Source: Enterococcus thailandicus (lineage in GTDB: Bacteria; Bacillota; Bacilli; Lactobacillales; Enterococcaceae). From it: DNA of 64,000 bases. The stretch covers positions 62,001 to 126,000 of the forward strand of contig NZ_JXLE01000001.1 of assembly GCF_001886265.1 (NCBI RefSeq), given 5' to 3'. This document shows, piece by piece, positions 27,601-31,325 of the stretch. Each line of letters opens with the position of its first letter. Position 1 is the stretch's first letter. Made by a program: the position numbers and the translations under genes. The notes below the pieces were generated by a model. The model was not told the origin of the DNA, did not search any database, and saw only the letters and a list, made by a program, of their open reading frames with translations.

Positions 27601-29951
27601 AATCAATTCATTTATTTACGGGACAGCCAGAAGATTTCCCTATATTTATGAAAAACAATCGAATAACAACTTTACAATCTACACCAGGAAAGATTAGTTA
27701 TTTATTCCAAGAAAATGATGCAAAGATTTTAGAAAGTGCGCTAACAACTATTTTAGTAGGTGGCGAAAAAATGAATGCCTCATTTGCTGATCGTTTCAAA
27801 ACAATCAATTTGATTAACATCTATGGTCCAACAGAGGGAACGGTATGGACTTCAATGAAAAAAGTAAAAGACAACTATTCAAATATAGGTACGCCATTTC
27901 CACATTATGCCCATTATATTTTAGATGAACAGTTGAGGTTGTTACCAGATGGAGCACCTGGAGAATTATATGTTGGTGGACCACAACTTTCAGCAGGATA
28001 TTATGGACAAGAAAGCTTAACAAAAGCTAGCTTTATCGAAAATCCTTATAATTCTTTTAATTCACCAGAATACACCAGAATCTATAAAACGGGGGATGTC
28101 GTTCGAAGATTATTGAATCAAGAATATGAATTAATCGGCCGTAATGATTTCCAAGTGAAGATAAGAGGATTTCGTATAGAATTGGGTGAGATTGAAGCTG
28201 CAATGCTGAAAGTTCCTGGGATTAAGCAGGTACTCGCTTTAGCTTTAGGAAAATCAGATAGTAAATATCTTGGCGTTTATTATCAAGGAGAACAAGAAAT
28301 CGAACGTAAAACCATTGAAGATGTCCTTGCGAAGTATTTAACAGACTATATGATGCCGTCTGGTTATCAATATGTAAAAGAATTTCCTTTAACAATTAAT
28401 GGAAAAATAGATCGACGAGCTTTACCAAAAATTTCCTATGATAATCAAATAAGATTTATAACACCGAGAAATGAAGTAGAAGACACAATGCTAGATATCG
28501 TTTGCGAAGTTCTTGAATTAGAAAAAACGAATATTTCAATACTAGAAAGTTTCTTTAGTATTGGTGGTGATTCTATTAAAGTAATTAAGTTGATTAGTTT
28601 GGTTAAAGCTAAGTTGGGATACAAGCTGACAATCAGTCAAGTATTTAAAAATAAAACGATTGAAAAAATAGCACAAATTATTGATGAAAACAAACACAAT
28701 CAAGTACGAAGCAACGACCATCTAGAAGTAACTAAGCAACACTTTAATGATGTCAAAGAACAAAAATTAGCATATGCTCAGCAACTATATCAAAGAGCAC
28801 CAAAGAACTCTTATAGAAACATCAAAATTAGATTTAAACTAAAAGAAACCATTGTTCCAGCACGAGTAGCAGCAGCCGTAGTGGCAGTAGTTGATCGACA
28901 TGAAGTTCTTAGAACCAAAATTTATGAAGATTACCAAGTCGTAGATGAGCAAAAACTAGTAGTTACTTCAGATGAAATTGATACTGAAAGATATTTTAAT
29001 CATGAATTTGATTTGAGCAAGGAAATTCCAATTAAAGTAAATATAACCAACGATGAATTCTGTTGTGTGATTGATCATATTGCTTTTGATGGCTGGTCTA
29101 CTTCACTATTCTTAAAAGAAATTGAAGCATTTTATGACAAAAAAGAATTAGAACAATTGCCTTATCAATACAAGGATTATTCAGCTTGCCAATATAGCTT
29201 CTTGAACAGTGACCGCAAACAACAGCAATTGAAGTATTGGAAAAAAGAATTAGGGAACTTTAAAGGTGTTTATTTAGCTGACAAGATTACTTCTAAAAAT
29301 CAGCAAATGGCTGGCGGAGATGAATATTTCCATATTGACGACAAACAATACGAAAAACTTCAACAGTTAATTAAGAAAAATGATTTGACCATGCATAACA
29401 TTTTATTAAGTATTTTCTATTTAATGAGTGCAAAAATCACGAAGCAATCAAAAATTGCTATTGCCATCCCTACGCTCAATCGAAATGTTGCTGGAGTGGA
29501 TAAGTTGATTGGATTGTTTGTCAATCAGTTATTGTTGCAGATCGAGATAAATGAAACAGATACGTTTATAACATTTGTAAACAAACTAAATGAAAAAGTT
29601 GTTTCAGCGCAAAGTAATCAGGATGTTCCACTTGAACAAGTGCTAGAGGAAAACAAGATTCAATTAAGCGGAAATACGCTATATTTTGGAATTCAAGGAT
29701 TTAAGGGAGAAGCATTGAGTCATTCTAATTTGTTTGAAGGCATAAAAGAAATGAATCAACAAGTCCAAAAAGATGCTTTCAGCGATTTAACACTCTTTGT
29801 TTGGGGACAAACATTGGATTTCAATTATGCTAAAGATTTGTTCCAACCAGATCAAATAAAATTATTCATAGCTGTTTATCAAAGAATCGTTCACTTAATA
29901 ATTGAAAATCCAATGATTCAAATAAAAGCTATTTTTCAGGAGGAGAATTAA
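14064..29951 (+). CDS. Giant multimodular nonribosomal peptide synthetase
   Basis: This single frame of 5295 residues (roughly 600 kDa) is a six-part NRPS: A-PCP / C-A-PCP / C-A-PCP / C-A-PCP-E / C-A-PCP / C. Five carrier serines are visible at about 512, 1497, 2452, 3434 and 4837 in GGxS motifs. Condensation His motifs lie near 685, 1652, 2607, 4010 and 5004, and an epimerase HH motif lies near 3595. It starts with an adenylation domain, so module 1 loads the first unit without a starter C domain. It ends with a lone C domain that needs the A-PCP-TE protein encoded three genes later. Read against GrsA, the A domains suggest X-X-Phe-D-Ser-Gly for modules 1-5. The ATG follows GGGAGG, and panD starts on the very next base after the stop. 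Flanking genes look like ordinary chromosome, so this is probably an acquired operon. Confidence 0.97.
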   Translation: MTDSLVKMFEKQVVKSPNAIAVEFKNESMSYKELNEKANIVAHYLVTEKKIKVGDIIPLLLERNENIIVAMLAVLKAGAAYTALSKQYPEARIDFVRKQTKAKLLIDDEFMNQKFEQNSTNLDILVNENEKAYLVYTSGTTGNPKGVVHTHKSVLNHIKAYAEFLAIKTAAPLNMLFLVNYVFSVATTQIYTALFNGHKLVISEPNCLEDIDTFSQYIEKKRINYFQSTPSLADSLDFSKLSQLKAVAVAGEKLPPSLVKNAKINKVKLINVYGQSEFHSVTAKVIDSLKDINNIGATLTNMTTYVLDESFNEVEVGEIGEICVAGDQLAKEYLNLDEETKKHFVVNPFGEGRLCKTGDLVKKLTNHEYEFVGRNDFQLNINGIRTEPGEIEAQINKVEGISNSVVVGYKNQFILAYYVSDERIDEQQIKKVVNMGVPEYMQPHAYVWLQKLPLNDNGKLDRKKLPEVTIARKNFVAPINQHEKILVSLIEKLLKVEKVSVLDNFFELGGTSLQAIKLSNQLMNQTNKKISTKLILSTDSIQELAATIAAQNSVKEIPLVQINTTETFMSPAQRRMFVFYQLNKKQTKYNEQTILDFNGYVNINKLKKALSLLMDKHETLRTRFLTKDGKYIQEIMQEGILDFKIIPFVSDFESLVIPFNLEEGHTMRVRLLRGDNNDSLFIDKHHIITDGTSEEIFYKELSEAYENESLSMPAYHYKDYSNWFNQQDVVNEAEWWRNYLEGYQRLELATDYQYQKNLLSIGQTEIFTFDEKLLSELRAFSKKNKVSEYVVLFTTICFLLSKIYYSKDFILGTVANGRVHEKTEDMLGMFVNTLPIRVSIDQNQSTVEFLQKMNENILSAVSNQNYQFEEIAKDLNVATDGRNPFFDCMYVYQQRDSQEYFSGEAKRNPYKTSAPKFHLTFEVEDYGSAMSLYLNYDTSLFKKSTIARLGNQFFRLLESYLHSENKRLKDVTLVSKEEQEKLIQHTQVSPKPNVIHLIEEQVDIHPDSIGLRFENKSLTYLELDNEVNRVANYLLSEYQVGSEQKIPLLLQRSEKMIIAILAVLKTGAAYVPISPKYPQERIDYIIETCKSSFIIDDQFMHQDFPNNTARPNQRINANDLAYIIFTSGTTGKPKGVMVEHGNLSNFVVEVPKMEHSGMKSGMINGAFFEYVFDASIHDLIRPFTMGESVVMLDTNLIYDIDRFIKTLNHYHVEAIGMTPSLAGKIDLNLVPSMKVIHCGGESITLEVIEKYAKTGIQINNCYGPTETTVLSFVNNDTKDLSIGKPIGGVKPYVLDDNQKLLPAGAVGNLYIGGNQVTRGYINQLDETNQRYIMNPFGTGILYNTGDLVRQLEDGSYQYYGRKDQQIKIRGFRIELPEIEKHLKEVKKIKQVAIVVSKDNLIAYYTADEVLDAMLLRRKVSETLPDYMVPAAYIRISDIPLTINGKIDSSKLPVPKYEEEYIEPKTAREAEIAQAFCEVLEIPRASVCTDFFRMGGNSIAAISLANLIDLPVKEIFEQKTIRNLSRVTAKSLKIEKQNFPNEEVQLLSYAQERLFYIDQLEEGTQAYNVPIVIVLNPKVDLKKLEKAIQEVVQRHEILRTVIVDFHQKVLNTQVEIAHQPIKNSDYFSYEFELDREIPIRVNIYQHVLTFNIHHIAFDGWSTNLLLGEIAKLYHGEKLPDMDLQYKDFATWQRKVQTNETLKEQKAYWIDQLADYEELDFPTDFARPREFDYKGKEYTYELDEALITKLKELAQTEKTSLFSVTLSAFMILLSTYSNQKNVVVGTPIANRHIKGTEELIGFFVNTLALSANVAPELTINEFIRLNSEQVINAQKYQDLPFENIVNELNISTDLSKNPIFQIMFGFQDVSDVLSYKDVYLEINEALDLDSTKFDFSMMHRENAIDFTYATSLFRQETIADIAKTYERILQEIVDEPGQLIAELTLTENSVKKIEKEYPHKLIHQLFEKQAETNSNGLAIVYKKKRLTYAELNEEANKFAHTLIDQYGINPETCIPILMDRSEKYVVAILGILKAGACYVPLSTEYPQERINYIIKKTNAPFVITEEFRVSSHKVENPDVQLENSNLAYLIFTSGTTGLPKGVMIEHQNVINTIYNQIELYKITKETKAIHFADFVFDASVFELFYTLLAGATTYLLDQDTRIDYQNLKQFIVTNGIDLATLPPAILNGDDLLNLKTLIVAGETTPKEIYEAYNKKGTTIANAYGPTETTICATTKFYEPGMDTRNIGKPLKNVTAWVLDEGLRQLPYNAIGELYIGGIGLARGYFKDDEKTKQAFISHPEKGRLYKTGDLVKQLPTGELLYIGRNDFQVKIRGYRIELKEIESRMLEIASVKQCVAVVKGANIIVYYTGEFHSSLENVLPAYMVPNKYIKLETIPLTINGKVDRKQLPEPIFDQQKFVSPQTKREREIANAVCELLNIEKVSIMDDFYKLGGNSILALKLSNKINLQVKQIMQAKTIFSMAKMKPRQKQLQNYQVKRKEKIELSFAQERLWFIDQFEDDSSAYNVPIILTLRTNTVRKKIEEALIQIVDRHEVLRTLIVDGYQVIQSEKLKISHQEITAEEFVEQRFNLEKEIPIKVNIYKNQLMISIHHIAFDGWSTEILLKELNDLYHDNELPPLQNQYKDYAYWQREFLTDRQLDKQKEYWKEYLAAYQPLNLPADFKRPKEFSYVGADVRSVFKKEWQNSLEDLAKKHGTSLYTIMLTLLDIVLSQYSYQQEVVVGTPFANRHVAGTEDLIGFFINTLPIRTKITNNLSLGELFIQNNEAVLEIQNNQDIPFEQIVKMLNVPQDTSRNPIFQVLFSVQDFAPTNLIKNDVFINCNEELSLKTAKYDLSVLVENGFINFNYCTDIYSEDTIQSMLDSYTALIRQVIENDSTKIANLYLPEKMSLGVKKEYPQKTVVDLLAEQVIRTPKAIAIEYQEKRITYAEFDLLTNQFANYLLSNGVKRGDKVPLILERNEKMAIAIWGVLKAGCAYVPISPEFPEERKEYILNQLNCTLVVTQSFEGFLTGSQSSIKMRPTLNELAYIIFTSGTTGKPKGVMIEHAGLSNRIQWMNEVYPIGKEDKVYQKTNYVFDVSVWEQIWAVLTGARIVFAKENGHKDPLYLASEIKKKQITVMHFVPSMLDVFLDTLETYNIVANQVDMSSLKYVFCSGEALSLASVQRFKKMIPNANLYNLYGPTEASIDVTAYDCNPVNINKILIGKPVANTNCYVLGTNNQLLPAGAIGELAIGGVQLARGYLNQAELTNEKFFNHPKVGRIYLTGDLVRVNNQGEIDYLGRNDFQVKIHGLRIELGEIEKQLAEINGIQQAIVVNKDEQLIAYYLSSEKFSPDYLREMLKTKLPDYMVPKIYMYMEHFPLTINGKLDRSSLPTSELILEEFLEPRNETELEIRSIFSELLGHEQAKISILDNFFNLGGDSIKAIQLSNRLKQKMDKTVSIKQIFDAKTIKEIALLIDELGEVQMSSEEGELTGKVKMLPIQEWFFEEYHSAHFNQAFAIQLPEEVAMDKLKDALVKLVNYHDALRLTFKDGVQTYGPSISTVDISLVNSTDDLNKIQESFQLDDKLYRFSIKENMLIIICHHLIIDSVSWQIIASDLKELYEGKNLLKKQTSYRQWSEAVNSIKQKNFTFEADNLPIERYRCGDTYRSTKLTINSNETKKLLQKVNQVFNTNMNDLLLTALARTLKKVNQKDITSVKVESHGRGEIDPNLNIQRTVGWFTTIYPQLISTNLLETKTFGREVKDYGINYVANKGIHSKKLPSIMFNYLGQVATGKDNDWSIVQAELGNPTNVAFTEVLTINSAIYQEMLTLEFSGVIEGLTELASEYEKELKKLIADLEQMNRTYLTVEDVQEVTTQKNLDILQATQELETVLLANSLQKGFVYQSLNNLTNDDAYVCSFIFEYEQAIDVVNYQRAWAYAQQKYPTLRLSLNAEYGEILQVIAKRGQVDFDYLENVTVEEVVKRERQIPFSLQEGNLFRVRLIKLSSTHFVCVLTNHHAILDGWSNPILLNTVHAIYHDLVNNQPVRIVKDKAYIESQAYLVEHTNEDKEYWKIQLNEVLHPDLSGLFKDEMRDTKIENFNRIKDPKDKIFKLSKNEHEKLSGFLKKHEITTNIIMQYVWHKVLSIYGGVKETTVGVVNAGRNLPIANVENSVGLYIQTLPIQLKHSEENIINQLHELQDLNNEGMTNGYVNLSELQQNGDRLFDTLFIYENYPVPEGSGEDNHLRITKTSGVEKLDYPLTIVAYETENELNIRIKYAAELFADRTIDALFHLMHYLIEQIMNEPNQLKYVKNVPTFGFAEYPKQTIVEIFEKQVVETPKNIAIEFDQHIYLFDEINKQANRLAHTLIEKYGIKAGDKIPLLLPKSEKIIIAMLGILKAGAVYVPMATSYPSERIAYIQKQVKAKLTITEEFMQQEFSLNDSNPNVGILPQDLAYIIFTSGTTGNPKGVMVEHRNFICYLANMIASIERTGTTDIEFGCIAEPVFDIFGTEVFGQVLRGKSIHLFTGQPEDFPIFMKNNRITTLQSTPGKISYLFQENDAKILESALTTILVGGEKMNASFADRFKTINLINIYGPTEGTVWTSMKKVKDNYSNIGTPFPHYAHYILDEQLRLLPDGAPGELYVGGPQLSAGYYGQESLTKASFIENPYNSFNSPEYTRIYKTGDVVRRLLNQEYELIGRNDFQVKIRGFRIELGEIEAAMLKVPGIKQVLALALGKSDSKYLGVYYQGEQEIERKTIEDVLAKYLTDYMMPSGYQYVKEFPLTINGKIDRRALPKISYDNQIRFITPRNEVEDTMLDIVCEVLELEKTNISILESFFSIGGDSIKVIKLISLVKAKLGYKLTISQVFKNKTIEKIAQIIDENKHNQVRSNDHLEVTKQHFNDVKEQKLAYAQQLYQRAPKNSYRNIKIRFKLKETIVPARVAAAVVAVVDRHEVLRTKIYEDYQVVDEQKLVVTSDEIDTERYFNHEFDLSKEIPIKVNITNDEFCCVIDHIAFDGWSTSLFLKEIEAFYDKKELEQLPYQYKDYSACQYSFLNSDRKQQQLKYWKKELGNFKGVYLADKITSKNQQMAGGDEYFHIDDKQYEKLQQLIKKNDLTMHNILLSIFYLMSAKITKQSKIAIAIPTLNRNVAGVDKLIGLFVNQLLLQIEINETDTFITFVNKLNEKVVSAQSNQDVPLEQVLEENKIQLSGNTLYFGIQGFKGEALSHSNLFEGIKEMNQQVQKDAFSDLTLFVWGQTLDFNYAKDLFQPDQIKLFIAVYQRIVHLIIENPMIQIKAIFQEEN
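15756..18653 (+). other. NRPS module 2: C2-A2-PCP2
   Basis: The C domain has SPAQRRMFVFYQL and the active HHIITDG motif (685-691). The A domain has IFTSGTTGKPKGV. By eye its pocket is D-A-H-G-H-G-C-V-L-K, an alpha-amino acid pocket with two His that I do not recognise. The carrier motif is FRMGGNSIAA, with the Ser at 1497. Confidence 0.8.
18687..21518 (+). other. NRPS module 3: C3-A3-PCP3, predicted Phe
   Basis: A short-type C domain (LSYAQERLFYIDQL) carries HHIAFDG near 1652. The A-domain pocket reads D-A-F-T-I-A-A-I-C-K, one residue away from GrsA (D-A-W-T-I-A-A-I-C-K), so Phe or a close aromatic is expected. The carrier motif is YKLGGNSILA, with the Ser at 2452. Confidence 0.85.
21558..25631 (+). 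other. NRPS module 4: C4-A4-PCP4-E, predicted D-Ser
   Basis: C4 has HHIAFDG near 2607. The A4 pocket D-V-W-H-F-S-L-I-D-K is a classic serine code. The carrier motif is FNLGGDSIKA (Ser3434), the GGDS form usual before an epimerase. An E domain follows, with CHHLIIDSVSW and the ESHGRGE and RTVGWFT motifs, so the residue should leave as D-Ser. Confidence 0.88.
25710..28682 (+). other. NRPS module 5: C5-A5-PCP5, predicted Gly
   Basis: C5 follows the epimerase and should accept a D-residue donor; it has NHHAILDGWS near 4010. The A5 pocket reads D-I-T-Q-L-G-I-V-W-K, close to published glycine codes such as D-I-L-Q-L-G-L-I-W-K. The carrier motif is FSIGGDSIKV, with the Ser at 4837. Confidence 0.82.
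28752..29951 (+). other. Terminal condensation domain C6 (half of split module 6)
   Basis: About 400 residues resemble C3 and C4 (LAYAQQLYQ, EIPIKVNI). The His motif reads DHIAFDGWS near 5004: the first His is Asp while the second, catalytic His and the Asp-Gly are kept. No A or PCP domain follows in this protein, so it should act with the separate A-PCP-TE protein. Confidence 0.8.
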
Positions 29952-30347
29952 ATGTTAGTTGAAATGTTAAAAGGAAAAATTCACCGAGCAACGGTCACCG
30001 AAGCAGAACTTGATTATGTAGGAAGTATCACGATTGATGAAGCTTTGATGGAAGCAAGTCATATTTTTGAATATGAAAAAGTACAGATTGCCGATGTTGA
30101 TAATGGTGAAAGGTTTGAAACATATGTTATTGCAGGACCAAGAGACTCAGGGATGATTTGTTTGAATGGGGCAGCAGCTAGATGCGTCTCTGTGGGAGAT
30201 AAAATAATTATCATGAGCTACTGTCAGTTAAAAATTAGTGAGGTAACAGATAACAAACCGTATGTTGTTTTGGTTGATGAAGCGAATAAAGTTCAGCGGA
30301 AAGTTAGATACGAAAAGTATGGGTTACTAACAGAGGAGCTAAAATAA
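29952..30347 (+). CDS. panD: Aspartate 1-decarboxylase (PanD), beta-alanine supply
   Basis: The 131-residue protein aligns by eye with PanD over its length. It has KGKIHR (Lys9, His11), the self-cleavage site YVGS at 22-25 that yields the pyruvoyl group, NGERFETY with the substrate-binding Arg, and [12 protein letters not shown]. The enzyme decarboxylates L-aspartate to beta-alanine. All key residues are present, so an active Asp enzyme is expected. No panB or panC is nearby. The start abuts the NRPS stop, with AGGAGGAG inside the NRPS gene, indicating translational coupling. The likeliest role is to make a beta-alanine building block for the peptide. Feeding pantothenate and hence the carrier arms is the alternative. 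Confidence 0.93.
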   Translation: MLVEMLKGKIHRATVTEAELDYVGSITIDEALMEASHIFEYEKVQIADVDNGERFETYVIAGPRDSGMICLNGAAARCVSVGDKIIIMSYCQLKISEVTDNKPYVVLVDEANKVQRKVRYEKYGLLTEELK

Positions 30348-30349
30348 AA

Positions 30350-31261
30350 ATGAAAGAAAGAAATTTTTTAAACCCAGTAACAGAAAACTTTCTCCACGCA
30401 ATTGGCGTGGGGAAAGTTTCCTATGAGTTAGCAAAAAAATTTGATGTTGATCCCAAGCGTGCATTTGTAGCAGGTGTTCTTCATGATCTAGGGGGAGCCA
30501 TTCCCGATAGCGATAGAGTTGAAGTAGCACAGCTTTATAGCATCCCGCTTTTTGAAGAAGAAAAAAAGATTCCAATGCTTGTTCATGCAAAACAAGGGGA
30601 ATTTTTTGCCAGAAATTTGTTTGAAATCGAAGATACAGAAATATTAAATGCAATCCTTTACCATACGACTTGTATTGATAATGCTTCTTCATTCGTAAAA
30701 ATTGTCTTCATTGCTGACAAAATACATTGGGATCGAAATGGCGAACCACCGTACCTAAATGGATTGCTAAAAGCACTCGAACAGTCACTGGATGAAGGCT
30801 GCAAGTATTTCCTAGAATGGCTATGGGAATCAGATTTATATGTGGTACATCCATTTTTGAGAAGAAGTTATGGATATTATATTCGAAATCAAACCTTCCC
30901 ATCTTTACAAAAAAACTTGTTAATGAACGAGAAAACAACTGAAATTACGTCAGAAATAAGAAAAAAATATTTTCTAAATGAAATTATTCGTGAATATGAA
31001 AAAATATTTGAAAGGACAGAGAATTCTTTAAACTTAGTCAAAAGCAATAATATTGATGCAGATGAAGCTTTTATTGCAGCAGCTTTAATGAATGCAAGCA
31101 ATACGATTTTTGAAAACGAAAAAATAAAAGTTGCTTCCGCTCTTCAATTAGATCCCAACGCACCTAATCTAGCTGCACAAATTAATTATTATTTTGCTAA
31201 AAATGAATTTGCTGTAAAAAATCCTCGTATTTTAGAAACAATATTGAACGCTAAAGAGTAA
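30350..31261 (+). CDS. YqeK-like HD-domain phosphohydrolase with extra C-terminal region
   Basis: The first 190 of 303 residues follow the YqeK pattern of metal ligands: FLHAIGV, GVLHDLGG (the HD pair), LVHAKQGE, LYHTT and FIADKIHWD. YqeK enzymes cleave diadenosine tetraphosphate (Ap4A) symmetrically. Residues about 195-303 form a mainly helical, charged extension (EIIREYEKIFERTEN..., AAALMNASNTIF) not found in ordinary YqeK. It is embedded in the NRPS operon, two bases after panD. A domains can make Ap4A from aminoacyl-AMP and ATP, so a clean-up or regulatory role is a reasonable guess; a tailoring role is not excluded. Confidence 0.8.
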   Translation: MKERNFLNPVTENFLHAIGVGKVSYELAKKFDVDPKRAFVAGVLHDLGGAIPDSDRVEVAQLYSIPLFEEEKKIPMLVHAKQGEFFARNLFEIEDTEILNAILYHTTCIDNASSFVKIVFIADKIHWDRNGEPPYLNGLLKALEQSLDEGCKYFLEWLWESDLYVVHPFLRRSYGYYIRNQTFPSLQKNLLMNEKTTEITSEIRKKYFLNEIIREYEKIFERTENSLNLVKSNNIDADEAFIAAALMNASNTIFENEKIKVASALQLDPNAPNLAAQINYYFAKNEFAVKNPRILETILNAKE

Positions 31262-31325
31262 TCAAATAGTGACACAAATATCCAAAATGATTTTGTTGAA
31301 GAGGAATGAGCAGGAGGAGTAGGCA

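Noticed and set aside
15198-28023. Several antisense frames of 65-100 codons inside the NRPS gene
   Set aside because: They overlap a clear coding frame, lack ribosome-binding sites and resemble no protein; they are shadows of an A+T-rich gene.
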